This document shows positions 28,806-37,934 of a stretch of 52,249 nt of DNA, piece after piece (position 1 is the first letter of the stretch; each line of letters begins with the position of its first letter). The stretch spans positions 1 through 52,249 of the forward strand of contig NZ_CAMLJP010000036.1 of NCBI RefSeq assembly GCF_946480385.1, in the 5' to 3' direction. The stretch comes from an uncultured Azospirillum sp. (GTDB lineage: Bacteria; Pseudomonadota; Alphaproteobacteria; Azospirillales; Azospirillaceae). The notes below the pieces were generated by a model. That model was given only the letters and a program-made list of their open reading frames with translations, ran no database searches and had not been told where the DNA came from. Position numbers and translations under genes: made by a program.

Positions 28806-31397
28806 GTGCTCGAAGCCTATCGCCAGCACGCGGCCGAACGCGCCGCCCTCGGAATCCCGGCCCTGCCCCTCACCGCGAAGCAGACGTCGGAGCTGATCGA
28901 CCTGCTGAAGGCCCCGCCGGCGGGCGAGGAGGCCTACCTCCTCGACCTCATCACCCACCGCGTTCCGGCCGGCGTCGATGACGCCGCCCGCGTCAAGGCC
29001 GGCTTCCTGGCCGCCGTCGCCAAGGGCAACGACAGCTCGCCGCTGATCTCCAAGGTCAAGGCCACCGAACTGCTGGGCACCATGCTCGGCGGCTTCAACG
29101 TCCAGCCGCTGATCGACCTGCTGTCGGACGCCGAATGCGGCGCCGCCGCCGCGGAGGGCCTGAAGAAGACCCTGCTGGTCTTCGACTTCTTCCACGACGT
29201 CAAGGAACTGGCCGACAAGGGCAACGCCAACGCCAAGGCGGTGCTGCAGTCCTGGGCCGATGCGGAATGGTTCACCTCGCGTCCGGAAGTCCCGGCGTCG
29301 ATGACCCTGACCGTCTTCAAGGTGTCGGGCGAGACCAACACCGACGACCTGTCGCCGGCCCCCGACGCCTGGAGCCGTCCGGACATTCCGCTGCACGCGC
29401 TCGCCATGCTGAAGAACCCGCGTCCGGGCATCGAGGCCGACGAGCCGGGCCAGCGCGGCCCGACCAGGCAGCTGGAAGCGCTGAAGCAGAAGGGCAACCT
29501 GATCGCCTATGTCGGCGACGTGGTCGGCACCGGCTCCTCGCGCAAGTCCGCCACCAACTCGGTGCTGTGGTTCACCGGCGAGGACATCCCGTTCGTTCCG
29601 AACAAGCGCTTCGGCGGCGTCTGCCTCGGCACCAAGATCGCCCCGATCTTCTACAACACCATGGAAGACGCCGGCGCTCTCCCCATCGAGTTGGACGTCA
29701 ACAAGATGGAGATGGGCGACGTCATCGAGCTGCGCCCCTATGAGGGCAAGGCCCTGAAGAACGGCGAGGTCATCGCCGAGTTCACCGTCAAGTCCGAGGT
29801 GATCTTCGACGAGGTGCGTGCCGGCGGACGCATCCCGCTGATCATCGGCCGTGGCCTGACCGCCCGCGCCCGCGAGGCGCTGGGTCTGGCTCCGTCGACC
29901 CTGTTCCGCCAGTCCGCCGCCCCGGCCGACACCGGCAAGGGCTTCACGCTGGCCCAGAAGATGGTCGGCCGCGCTTGTGGCCTGCCGGAAGGCAAGGGTG
30001 TCCGTCCGGGCACCTATTGCGAGCCGAAGATGACCACGGTCGGTTCGCAGGACACCACCGGCCCGATGACCCGCGACGAGCTGAAGGACCTGGCCTGCCT
30101 GGGCTTCTCGGCCGATCTCGTGATGCAGTCTTTCTGCCACACCGCCGCTTATCCGAAGCTGGTGGACGTGAAGATGCACCACGAGCTGCCGGACTTCATC
30201 TCTACCCGCGGCGGCGTTGCGCTGCGTCCGGGCGACGGCGTCATCCACTCCTGGCTGAACCGCCTGCTGCTGCCGGACACCGTCGGCACCGGCGGCGACA
30301 GCCATACCCGCTTCCCGATCGGCATCAGCTTCCCGGCCGGTTCCGGTCTGGTCGCCTTCGCCGCCGCCACCGGCGTCATGCCGCTGGACATGCCGGAATC
30401 GGTTCTGGTCCGCTTCAAGGGCGAGATGCAGCCGGGCGTCACCCTGCGTGACCTCGTCAACGCCATCCCGCTCTACGCGATCAAGGCCGGCCTGCTGACG
30501 GTCGAGAAGAAGGGCAAGAAGAACATCTTCTCCGGCCGCGTGCTGGAGATCGAAGGTCTGCCGGATCTGAAGGTCGAGCAGGCGTTCGAGCTGACCGACG
30601 CCTCGGCCGAGCGGTCTGCGGCGGGCTGCACCGTGCTCCTGAACAAGGAGCCGATCATCGAGTACATGACCTCCAACATCACGCTGATGAAGTGGATGAT
30701 CGCCAACGGGTACGCCGACGCGCGCACCCTGGAGCGCCGCATCAAGGCGATGGAGGCGTGGATCGCCGATCCGCAGCTGCTGAAGCCCGACGCCGACGCC
30801 GACTATGCCGCGGTGATCGAGATCGATCTGGCCGACATCAAGGAGCCGATCCTGGCCTGCCCGAACGATCCGGACGACGTGAAGACGCTGTCTGAGGTCG
30901 CTGGCGACAAGATCGACGAAGTGTTCATCGGCTCCTGCATGACCAACATCGGTCACTTCCGCGCCGCCGGTAAGATCCTGAACGGCAAGTCGGACATCCC
31001 GACCCGCCTGTGGATCGCCCCGCCGACGAAGATGGACGCGATGATGCTGACCGAGGAAGGCTATTACGCCACCCTCGGCAAGGCCGGCGCCCGCATGGAG
31101 ATGCCGGGCTGCTCGCTGTGCATGGGCAACCAGGCGCAGGTCCGCAAGGGTTCGACCGCCATCTCGACCTCGACCCGCAACTTCCCGAACCGTCTGGGCA
31201 TCGACACCCGCGTCTACCTGTCGTCGGCCGAACTGGCCGCCGTCGCGGCGCTGCTGGGCAAGATCCCGACCACCGAGGAGTATCTGGCCCAGGTCGGCGT
31301 GGTGAACCAGGCCGCCGCCGACATCTACCGCTACATGAACTTCGACCAGATCCCGGCTTTCCAGGAAGTCGCCGAAAAGGTCGCCGTCCCGGCCTGA
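28806..31397 (+). CDS. acnB: Aconitate hydratase B / 2-methylisocitrate dehydratase
   Basis: An 863-residue enzyme that interconverts citrate and isocitrate in the TCA cycle. The domain order is the AcnB one: HEAT-like domain first ([31 protein letters not shown]), then the swivel domain ([18 protein letters not shown]) and the catalytic part. The 4Fe-4S cysteines are Cys711, Cys769 and Cys772 ([20 protein letters not shown]). The GTG at 28806 is chosen over the ATG at 28791: GAGGAA lies seven bases before it, and it aligns with the E. coli AcnB start and cysteine numbering. Alphaproteobacteria more often use AcnA; here the protein is very close to gammaproteobacterial AcnB. Own promoter and terminator. 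Confidence 0.97.
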   Translation: MLEAYRQHAAERAALGIPALPLTAKQTSELIDLLKAPPAGEEAYLLDLITHRVPAGVDDAARVKAGFLAAVAKGNDSSPLISKVKATELLGTMLGGFNVQPLIDLLSDAECGAAAAEGLKKTLLVFDFFHDVKELADKGNANAKAVLQSWADAEWFTSRPEVPASMTLTVFKVSGETNTDDLSPAPDAWSRPDIPLHALAMLKNPRPGIEADEPGQRGPTRQLEALKQKGNLIAYVGDVVGTGSSRKSATNSVLWFTGEDIPFVPNKRFGGVCLGTKIAPIFYNTMEDAGALPIELDVNKMEMGDVIELRPYEGKALKNGEVIAEFTVKSEVIFDEVRAGGRIPLIIGRGLTARAREALGLAPSTLFRQSAAPADTGKGFTLAQKMVGRACGLPEGKGVRPGTYCEPKMTTVGSQDTTGPMTRDELKDLACLGFSADLVMQSFCHTAAYPKLVDVKMHHELPDFISTRGGVALRPGDGVIHSWLNRLLLPDTVGTGGDSHTRFPIGISFPAGSGLVAFAAATGVMPLDMPESVLVRFKGEMQPGVTLRDLVNAIPLYAIKAGLLTVEKKGKKNIFSGRVLEIEGLPDLKVEQAFELTDASAERSAAGCTVLLNKEPIIEYMTSNITLMKWMIANGYADARTLERRIKAMEAWIADPQLLKPDADADYAAVIEIDLADIKEPILACPNDPDDVKTLSEVAGDKIDEVFIGSCMTNIGHFRAAGKILNGKSDIPTRLWIAPPTKMDAMMLTEEGYYATLGKAGARMEMPGCSLCMGNQAQVRKGSTAISTSTRNFPNRLGIDTRVYLSSAELAAVAALLGKIPTTEEYLAQVGVVNQAAADIYRYMNFDQIPAFQEVAEKVAVPA

Positions 31398-31422
31398 TAG
31401 CCGGACACAGCGGTCGCTAACG

Positions 31423-31461
31423 AAAACCCCTGCCGGATCGCTCCGGCGGGGGTTTTCTTTT
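31423..31461 (+). terminator. acnB Rho-independent terminator
   Basis: AAAACCCCTGCCGGA and TCCGGCGGGGGTTTT pair around a TCGC loop, followed by CTTTT. It lies 25 bases after the acnB stop. The A and T runs on both sides make it potentially two-way, also closing the lysR-like gene that ends at 31469. Confidence 0.92.
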
Positions 31462-31468
31462 GGGAGAT

Positions 31469-32326
31469 TCAGCCTCGCACCGCACTTCTGAACGCGGCCG
31501 AAAGTCCAGCCAGCGCCTCGCGCGCCCGTTCGTCCTTCACCCTGGTATGCAAGACCACGGGCAAGCGAGGCAGGGCCGGAAGCCCGAGCCTTGGGCCGAC
31601 GTCAACTGCGCCAAACGGAACCATCCGCGGAGACAATGCCGCAACGCCGAGCCCGGCCATCACGGCGGCTGCCACCGCGGTCACGCCGCCGCCGACGAAG
31701 ATCTCCGTCCAAGGCACACCGGCCGCGTCGAGAAGCTGCCCGGCCAACGCCCGCACCCCGCACGGCTCCGCCATGGTGGCGATCGGCAAAGGTTCGTCCG
31801 CCCGATGCTGCCAGCTTGGCGCCGCGAACCAGCCGAACTGTTCTTCGGTGAGCAGTTGACCGTCGTTGCGGTCCGCATGCAGGCGGACGATCACGGTGTC
31901 GAGTTCGCGTCGGTCGAAGCTCTGAAGCAGGTCCCCCGACGATCCAATCCGGATTTCGATCACCAACTGCGGATCCTGCGCGTTCATGCGCGCAATCAGA
32001 GCCGGAAGCTCCGGCCCCGCCACATGGTCGCTGATGCCGATGGCGATGCGCTGACGCCCCTGACTCAGCGAGGCGAGTGCGCGATCATGCGCCTCCAGCA
32101 AGTCGCGGGCGTGATCGAGAAAGGCGGCTCCGCGTGGCGACAACTGCACATACCGCGGGGTCCGTTCGAACAGGCGGCACCCCAGTCTTTCTTCGAGACG
32201 TTTCAGCTTCAGGCTGACCGCAGCTTGCGTGGTGCGCATGGCTTCGGCCGCGCGCGTAAAGCTCTCCAGTTCGGCAATGCGCACGAAGGCCCGAACCGCA
32301 TCGAGGTCGAGAGGTTGGTCCATCAT
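31469..32326 (-). CDS. LysR-family transcriptional regulator
   Basis: A 285-residue regulator. The N-terminal winged helix is typical (LDAVRAFVRIAELESFTRAAEAM, TTQAAVSLKLKRLEERLGCRLFERT, residues about 8-55), followed by a linker helix and a periplasmic-binding-protein-like effector domain (IAIGISDHVAGPELPALIARM onwards). It is divergent from the tautomerase gene at 32421 with a 94-bp gap, the classic layout for a LysR regulator and its target. The effector is probably a substrate or intermediate of the tautomerase. Confidence 0.92.
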   Translation of the reverse strand: MMDQPLDLDAVRAFVRIAELESFTRAAEAMRTTQAAVSLKLKRLEERLGCRLFERTPRYVQLSPRGAAFLDHARDLLEAHDRALASLSQGRQRIAIGISDHVAGPELPALIARMNAQDPQLVIEIRIGSSGDLLQSFDRRELDTVIVRLHADRNDGQLLTEEQFGWFAAPSWQHRADEPLPIATMAEPCGVRALAGQLLDAAGVPWTEIFVGGGVTAVAAAVMAGLGVAALSPRMVPFGAVDVGPRLGLPALPRLPVVLHTRVKDERAREALAGLSAAFRSAVRG

Positions 32327-32420
32327 TTCCAGCCGTTATCTTAGATATAAGGTATCATAGCATATGGAAATGTCTGTTCTGCCGCTATTCTGAATGAGGA
32401 CGTCATGGAAAGGATCTACG
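32327..32420. promoter_or_regulatory. Divergent lysR/tautomerase promoter region
   Basis: This 94-bp gap is clearly AT-rich compared with the rest (ATATAAGGTATCATAGCATATG near 32343). ATA-N-rich dyads such as TATAAGGTATCATA fit a T-N11-A LysR box, but several alignments are possible, so no single site is called. Confidence 0.45.
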
Positions 32421-32801
32421 ATGCCACTCGTTCATATCTCTCTGCGCGCTGGAAAGTCTGAAGCCTACCGGCAGGCTATTTTCGATGGCCTTTACCGCGC
32501 GATGCATGAAACATTCAACGTGCCGGAAGATGATCAATTCATGACCATCACCGAGCATGATGCGACCAACTTCCGCTACAGCTCATCTTATCTTGGTGTG
32601 TCGCGAGGAGATGACCTCGTCTACATCCAGATCACAGCGAACAATACCCGCACAGTCGAGCAGAAGAAGGCGTTGTTCGCACGAATCGTGGAACTGCTCG
32701 GCGAGGATCCCGGCATTCGGCCGCAGGACGTGTTCGTGAACATTGTCGAAGTGGCGAAGGAAAACTGGTCGCTCGGCAACGGCGTTGCGCAATACGCCTG
32801 A
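32421..32801 (+). CDS. Tautomerase-family protein
   Basis: A 126-residue protein of the tautomerase superfamily with the catalytic N-terminal proline (MPLVHISLRAG, Pro1 after Met removal). The ATG at 32421 is chosen because it puts Pro second, and AAGGA lies about eight bases upstream; the frame opens nine codons earlier. The sequence YRQAIFDGLYRAMHETFNVPEDDQFMTITEHD and ITANNTRTVEQKKALFARI match long tautomerases (YusQ-like, about twice the size of 4-oxalocrotonate tautomerase). Its codons end in A or T more often than those of its neighbours, suggesting transfer with the lysR gene. Substrate unknown; unsaturated or keto acids are likely. Confidence 0.9.
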   Translation: MPLVHISLRAGKSEAYRQAIFDGLYRAMHETFNVPEDDQFMTITEHDATNFRYSSSYLGVSRGDDLVYIQITANNTRTVEQKKALFARIVELLGEDPGIRPQDVFVNIVEVAKENWSLGNGVAQYA

Positions 32802-32916
32802 GGCGATCAAGGCCCCGGATCAGGCAGTCCTGCAGTTGGCCCCTGTGCACCGGCCGCAGCTCATCCCGCGAAAACCGGGGCAGCGTGCCCGGGGGCCTTC
32901 ATGCCGGACAGGAAAC

Positions 32917-33822
32917 TTACTCCACGGGTCCGCAATAGGCGGTTCCGTCCTCCGCCCGTGCCGGTTTTTCCAGATAGATCCCGCGGCGCGGAGTGGCGAT
33001 GCTGTCGAACTCGTCGGCCAGCCGGTGCAGGGCGGTTCGCATCTCGGCCCCTTGCATCGGCTCGCCATGGCCGGTGATGACCAGTTCTGGTTCCAGGGCC
33101 GCCAGCCGGGCGACCGAAACCCTGGCCTTGTCCCACTCGACGGTGAAGTACATGGGCGGTCCGTGCATTTCCGCCCGCTGAACCGCCACCGCATAAGCCG
33201 ATTCCTGCCCCGTCGTGACGAAGGCGTCTCCCACGATCATTGAGCGGTCCTGCTCCCGCCAGAAGGAGACATGACCGACGCTGTGCCCCGGCGTGTGAAC
33301 CCAGCGCCAGCCCGGCATCACCGGCACCGATCCATCCTCGGGCAATGCTTGCAGGCGTGATCCGACATCCACCGGTTTGCGCGGGTAGAGGCGTGCCAGC
33401 GCCGCCATGGCGCCGCCGCCGACCGACGGATCGCCGGGTGGATAGGCGGCCCGACCGTTCAGATAGGGGTGTTCCAGCGGATGGGCGTAGACCGGGACGT
33501 CCCACTCCTCCGCAAGATCCTCCAGCGCCCCGACATGGTCGAAATGGCCGTGGGTCATGACGATGGCGGCGGGGCGGCAGTCGCGGCCGAACCGCTCCGC
33601 CGCCGCGCTGCGGATGAAGCCCTTGGTGCCGATCAGGCCGGTGTCGATCAGCACCCATTCACGGTCGCCGGCTCGCGGCGGACCCCAGAACACCACATTG
33701 ACGATGCCGAGCCGCCGATAAGCGAGGTCGGGCGCGATCTCATGCGTATGGTCGTTGCGCAGCGCGTCGAGCGCCGGATCGATCGCGCTGCTGTCCTCCG
33801 ACAAGGGAATCTGCGTGGCCAT
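32917..33822 (-). CDS. Metallo-beta-lactamase-fold hydrolase
   Basis: A 301-residue protein with the full metal site of the family: HGHFDH (His91, His93, Asp95, His96), a later histidine in VHTPGHSVGHVSF, the bridging Asp in IVGDAFV and a final TGHGEP. These enzymes are dizinc hydrolases of thioesters, lactones, esters or phosphodiesters. The start at 33822 follows GGAGATGG at about 13 bases. It is the last gene of the leftward sugar-acid operon, 80 bp after the SDR gene. A lactonase role (opening a galactono-type lactone) would suit the operon, but this is inference. No signal peptide. Confidence 0.88.
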   Translation of the reverse strand: MATQIPLSEDSSAIDPALDALRNDHTHEIAPDLAYRRLGIVNVVFWGPPRAGDREWVLIDTGLIGTKGFIRSAAAERFGRDCRPAAIVMTHGHFDHVGALEDLAEEWDVPVYAHPLEHPYLNGRAAYPPGDPSVGGGAMAALARLYPRKPVDVGSRLQALPEDGSVPVMPGWRWVHTPGHSVGHVSFWREQDRSMIVGDAFVTTGQESAYAVAVQRAEMHGPPMYFTVEWDKARVSVARLAALEPELVITGHGEPMQGAEMRTALHRLADEFDSIATPRRGIYLEKPARAEDGTAYCGPVE

Positions 33823-33902
33823 GGTCGTCCATCTCCTGCCCGTGTCTTTCGACAACAGCGCGGAGCGGTGGTTGTCCTGCAGTCCCCTGCCGGTCCGGCC
33901 CT

Positions 33903-34679
33903 TTACGGCATGAACTGGCCGCCATTCACGTCCAGAATCTGCCCGGTGATGTAGCCCGAGCAGGCGTGGGAGGCGAAGAACAGGAAGGTCGGTGCACATT
34001 CCTCGGGCTTGCCGAAGCGGCCCATCGGGATGCCGGCCGACACGCGGGCCTTGGCCGCCTCGCCCTTGTCGGCGTGGAAGGCGGTGTCGAAGGTGCCCGG
34101 CGACACGGTGTTGAAGCGGATGCCCTCCTTGGTGTGGAAGGCGACCCAGTTCTTCTGGATGTTGTGCAGCCACGCCTTGGCTGCCCCATACAGCCCGGCG
34201 CCCGGCCCGCCGCCGGTATAGCCAGCGACTGATCCGACCAGGATCACCGATGCGGTCTGCCCACTGTCCTTGGCCGATTGCCGCAGATGAGGCAGGGCAT
34301 GCTTGGTGGTCATCAGGGCGGAACGGGCGTTAAGGTCGGTCACCGCGTCGAAGAACTCGTCGTCGATTTCCTCCAGCGGCTTGCGGGCAACCAGCCCGCC
34401 GGCATTGTTGATCAGCACGTCGATGCCGCCGAACCGCTCGACGAAGGCGTCCACCACCGCCTTGCAGGCGGCGCTGTCGCTCAGGTCGCCGGCGAAGAAG
34501 GCGGCCTCGCCGCCCGCCTGCTCCATCGCCGCCAGGGTGGAGTCTAGATCGGCCGGCGCCTTGCGGCCGTTGATGCCGACCTTGGCGCCGCAGCGGGCGA
34601 AAGCCTGCGCCGCGGCCAGCCCGATCCCCTGGGTCGAGCCGGTGATGAGGACACGGCGGCCCTTCAGATCGTCGAACAT
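33903..34679 (-). CDS. Short-chain dehydrogenase/reductase
   Basis: A 258-residue classical SDR. It has the nucleotide motif TGSTQGIG (13-20), NNAG (91-94), catalytic Ser150, Tyr164 and Lys168 (YGAAK) and a C-terminus TGQILDVNGGQF. It oxidises or reduces a hydroxyl group with NAD(P). AAGGAA precedes the start. Embedded between the tripartite transporter and the hydrolase in an operon with DgoK and DgoA, it may act on a sugar or sugar acid (for example as an aldose or galactose dehydrogenase, or a keto-deoxy-sugar-acid dehydrogenase). Motifs alone cannot separate it from FabG-like reductases. Confidence 0.92.
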   Translation of the reverse strand: MFDDLKGRRVLITGSTQGIGLAAAQAFARCGAKVGINGRKAPADLDSTLAAMEQAGGEAAFFAGDLSDSAACKAVVDAFVERFGGIDVLINNAGGLVARKPLEEIDDEFFDAVTDLNARSALMTTKHALPHLRQSAKDSGQTASVILVGSVAGYTGGGPGAGLYGAAKAWLHNIQKNWVAFHTKEGIRFNTVSPGTFDTAFHADKGEAAKARVSAGIPMGRFGKPEECAPTFLFFASHACSGYITGQILDVNGGQFMP

Positions 34680-34697
34680 GGACAGGTTCCTTGGTTG

Positions 34698-36224
34698 TCA
34701 GGCTTGATTCAGGGGGCTTGTGGCGCCGGGCCGCCTGTTCTCCAGCCGGTGGGCGCGCCAGCGCTTCACCAGCGGCAGCAGTAGGGTCAGGATGGCGACC
34801 GACAACAGGATCACGGTGATCGGGCGGGTGTAGAGGAAGTCGTAGCTTCCGCCCGACAGTGACAGCGCCCTGCGGAAATTGGCCTCCGCCATCGGTCCCA
34901 TGATCAGCGCCAGCACGACCGGCGAGGCCGGGAAGTCCCACTTCTGCATGAAGTATCCGGCGACACCCGCCGCCAGCATGATCCCGATGTCGAACAGGCT
35001 GTTGTTGATGGCATAGGTGCCGACGATGCACAGAACCAAGATCACCGGCGTCAGCACCGATTTCGGCATCTGCAGGACCCGGCCCATGAAGCGCAGGGAA
35101 GCCAGCCCGACCACCAGCATGGCGACGTAGCAGAACAGCATGCCGGCAAACAGGGTGAAGACCAGATCCGCGTGGTCCTTCAACAGCAGCGGTCCCGGCT
35201 GCAACCCCTGCAGCGTCAGGGCGCCCAGCATCACCGCGGTCACCGCATCGCCCGGAATGCCCAGCGTCAGCATGGTCAGCAGCGCGCCGCCGGTGCAGCC
35301 GTTGGCACCGGCTTCGCACGCCGCCACGCCGGCCAACTCGCCCTTGCCGAAGTTTTCCGGCGTCCGGCTGAACCGCTTTGCCTCGTTATAGGCGACATAG
35401 GCGGCGATGTCGGCGCCGGCGCCTGGAATGATGCCGATCACGATGCCGAGGCCGGAGGAGCGCGCCACCGTGCCGAGGATGCGGCGGTAGGTCGGCCAAT
35501 CCGGCAGGATGCGGCCCAGCGCCGCCGCCATGCCCAGGCGGACCTTCGGGTCCTCCAGCGTCTTGAAGGCCTCGGCCGCGGCAAACAGGCCGATCATCAC
35601 GGGAATGAAGGGGACGTTGAACAGTTCGGTATAGCCGCCGGTGAAGCGGGGAAACCCGTCCATTGGATCCATGCCGACCGTTGCGATCAGCAGCCCAAAG
35701 AAGCCGGCGATTAGCCCCTTGATGACCGAGCGGCCGGAGATGCTGGCGATGATGCTCAACCCGAAGACGGCCAGCGCGAAGCTCTCCGGCGCACTGAACT
35801 CGAGCGCGAAGCCGGCCAGGATCGGGGCCATGAAGATCAGCACGATGATGCTGGCGGTTCCACCCAGGAAGGAGGACAGCGTCGCCGTGCCGAGCGCCAC
35901 GCCAGCCATGCCTTTCCGGGTCAGCTCGAACCCGTCCATCGCCGTAGCCGCGGCGGCCGGGGTGCCGGGGATGCGCAGCAGGATCGCGGTCACCGACCCG
36001 CCATAGACGCCGCCGAAGAAGACGCCGGAAATCATCAGCAAGCCGGACACCGGGTCCATGCCGAAGGTGAAGGGCAGCAGGATGGCGACGCCCATGGTGG
36101 CGGTCAGACCGGGCAGGGCACCGATGACGATGCCCAGCGCCACGCCGACGAGCGCCAGCAGCAATGCCAGCGGGTTTGAGGCCAGCGTGGCGAAGCCGCC
36201 CATCAGAAGGTCGAGTTCATGCAT
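34698..36224 (-). CDS. tctA: Tripartite tricarboxylate transporter, large permease (TctA family)
   Basis: A 508-residue polytopic membrane protein with about twelve segments. The TctA hallmarks are present: GIVIGALPGLTATMGVAILLPFTFGMDP near the start, GVFFGGVYGGSVTAILLRIPGTPAAAATAMDG, and the second conserved repeat GLGIVIGIIPGAGADIAAYVAYNEAKRFS with GGALLTMLTLGIPGDAVTAV. It forms the channel of a sodium-driven, binding-protein-dependent transporter with TctB and TctC. GGGAGA lies before the ATG. It lies 51 bp after tctB in the same operon. Known substrates of the family are citrate, tartrate and other carboxylates; here the operon suggests a sugar acid. Confidence 0.96.
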   Translation of the reverse strand: MHELDLLMGGFATLASNPLALLLALVGVALGIVIGALPGLTATMGVAILLPFTFGMDPVSGLLMISGVFFGGVYGGSVTAILLRIPGTPAAAATAMDGFELTRKGMAGVALGTATLSSFLGGTASIIVLIFMAPILAGFALEFSAPESFALAVFGLSIIASISGRSVIKGLIAGFFGLLIATVGMDPMDGFPRFTGGYTELFNVPFIPVMIGLFAAAEAFKTLEDPKVRLGMAAALGRILPDWPTYRRILGTVARSSGLGIVIGIIPGAGADIAAYVAYNEAKRFSRTPENFGKGELAGVAACEAGANGCTGGALLTMLTLGIPGDAVTAVMLGALTLQGLQPGPLLLKDHADLVFTLFAGMLFCYVAMLVVGLASLRFMGRVLQMPKSVLTPVILVLCIVGTYAINNSLFDIGIMLAAGVAGYFMQKWDFPASPVVLALIMGPMAEANFRRALSLSGGSYDFLYTRPITVILLSVAILTLLLPLVKRWRAHRLENRRPGATSPLNQA

Positions 36225-36275
36225 GGCGGCTGTCTCCCACCGGGCAGGGAGTGGCGACGGAGTGGGGAGTGCGGA

Positions 36276-36812
36276 TCATTCGAACAGGCTCCCCACCGGC
36301 AGCGGCACCTGCAGCACATAATGGAAGACGCCGTAGATCAGCGCGGTCACGCCGACCGCCAGTACCGGATTCCAGATCAGGCTGCGCTGTCCCATCAGCG
36401 CCATGATGACCGCCATGTAGACGGCAGTGGCGGGACCATAGCCGACATGCTCCATGGCGGCGATGCAGGCGGCAGTCGCCAGCATGCCCAGCGCGACACC
36501 GGCATAGCCGGCAATGCCGACCTGCACTTGCCCATCGGCGGCGGGGGCGGTGGGCGCGCGCAGTGTGTTGGCGACCAGGATCAGGCACAGCAAGATCAGC
36601 GCGCCGGAATGAATGATCGGGAAACGCGCGGCGCCGACATCGGCGGCGAGCATGCTTTTCGGAAAATCGGAGGTCGCGGCGATGGCGGACGCGGCGATCG
36701 CGATCAGCACGACGGAGATCACCAGATTTGCGATCTTCGTCGTCAACGGCATGGCATTGCTGAAATCATCGCTGGAGCCGGGGCGTTCGCTCCCGGCGGG
36801 CGGGTTGCTCAT
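36276..36812 (-). CDS. tctB: Tripartite tricarboxylate transporter, small permease (TctB family)
   Basis: A 178-residue membrane protein with four predicted membrane segments (LVISVVLIAIAASAIAA; IIHSGALILLCLILVANTL; AGVALGMLATAACIAAMEHVG; VGVTALIYGVFHYVLQVPLP). This is the TctB pattern, and the gene sits between tctC and tctA as in most TTT operons. It is 66 bp after tctC, with GAGGAG before the ATG. Sequence conservation in this family is low, so the call leans on context and topology. Confidence 0.93.
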   Translation of the reverse strand: MSNPPAGSERPGSSDDFSNAMPLTTKIANLVISVVLIAIAASAIAATSDFPKSMLAADVGAARFPIIHSGALILLCLILVANTLRAPTAPAADGQVQVGIAGYAGVALGMLATAACIAAMEHVGYGPATAVYMAVIMALMGQRSLIWNPVLAVGVTALIYGVFHYVLQVPLPVGSLFE

Positions 36813-36878
36813 GGTCCGGTCTCCTCAACCGATAAGGCGCCCCCGGCGGCGGACCGCCGGGGGCTGTTCGGTCAGGCG

Positions 36879-37868
36879 TTACTTCGCCATGCCCAGCTTG
36901 GTCATCATGCCCTTGAAGAAGGCATTGTCCTTCTGCATGACCTGACCGAACTCGGGTCCGTCGGCATAGGCCCAGGTCAGGTTCATCTTGGCCAGCTGAT
37001 CGCGGAAGCTCTGGTCTTCGGCGGCGGCCTTGCTGGCGGTGCGCAGGGTTTCGACCACCGCGGCCGGGGTCTTCTTCGGCACGACGATGCCGCGCCAGGT
37101 GGCGACGGACAGGTCGATGCCCTTCTCCTTCAGCGTGGGCACGTCGGGGAAGGCCTTCTGGCGCTGGTCGGCCATGACGGCCAGCATGCGCAGCTGGCCA
37201 GCGGCGAGCTGGCTCGACACCTCGGCCGGGCTGACCGACACCGCTTCGATATGGCCGCCCAGCAGCGAGGTCACGGCCGGATTGGCGCCGTCGAAGGGCA
37301 CATGGTTGAAGGTCGTGCCGGTCTTATCCGCCAGCGCTTCGGCCGCGAGGTGCCAGATGGCACCGGTTCCGGAGTTGCCGATGCGCACCTTGCCCGGGTT
37401 GGCCTTGGCGTAATCCAGGAACTCCTCGAAGGTCTTCCAGGGAGAATCGGCCTTGACGGTGATTGCGCTCGGCTCCGCATTCAGGCGGGCGATCGGGGTG
37501 AAGTCGTCCACGGTGAAGCGGGCGACGCCCATGTGCGGCAGCAGGGTGATCTCCACCGTGCCCATGCCGATCTTATAGCCGTCCGGACGGGCGGCCATGA
37601 TCTCGGTCAGGCCGACGGCGCCGCCGCCGCCGGTCTTGTTGACCACGCCAATCGGTTGCGGCAGGTGTTTCTTCGCCGCATCGGCGAACGCACGGGCGAC
37701 GAGATCGGTGCCGCCGCCAGCCGCGTAGGGGACGATCAGCTCGATCGGCTTCGTCGGATAATCGGCGGCAAAGGCCGCACCGGGCAGAGTCGCGGCGCCA
37801 GCGATCAGCGCGCTCGCGGACAGGCCGACCGTCAGGGCACGGCGGGAAAGGCGATTGGTGACCTTCAT
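36879..37868 (-). CDS. tctC: Tripartite tricarboxylate transporter, substrate-binding protein (TctC family)
   Basis: A 329-residue periplasmic protein. A Sec-type signal peptide (SRRALTVGLSASALIAGAATLPGAAFA, cleavage near residue 34) precedes the mature start DYPTKPIELIVPYAAGGGTDLVAR, the family signature. The GGGAVGLTEIM and HVPFDGANPAVTSLLGGHI motifs are also standard for these Bug-type receptors. The ligand pocket binds carboxylates via a water-mediated contact. The twin arginine is followed by ALTV rather than a good Tat core, so Sec is preferred. SD AGAGGGAA is clear. It is the first transporter gene, 66 bp after dgoA, so the ligand is probably what DgoK/DgoA help to degrade. Confidence 0.96.
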   Translation of the reverse strand: MKVTNRLSRRALTVGLSASALIAGAATLPGAAFAADYPTKPIELIVPYAAGGGTDLVARAFADAAKKHLPQPIGVVNKTGGGGAVGLTEIMAARPDGYKIGMGTVEITLLPHMGVARFTVDDFTPIARLNAEPSAITVKADSPWKTFEEFLDYAKANPGKVRIGNSGTGAIWHLAAEALADKTGTTFNHVPFDGANPAVTSLLGGHIEAVSVSPAEVSSQLAAGQLRMLAVMADQRQKAFPDVPTLKEKGIDLSVATWRGIVVPKKTPAAVVETLRTASKAAAEDQSFRDQLAKMNLTWAYADGPEFGQVMQKDNAFFKGMMTKLGMAK

Positions 37869-37934
37869 GGGATTCCCTCTGTGGTGCGCCGGCGTGTGCG
37901 CCGGTCGTTGGATGGGTGAAACTGGAAGGTGAAT

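Noticed and set aside
28785..30956. A 723-codon minus-strand frame over acnB.
   Set aside because: Antisense shadow with His- and Gly-rich composition and no domain.
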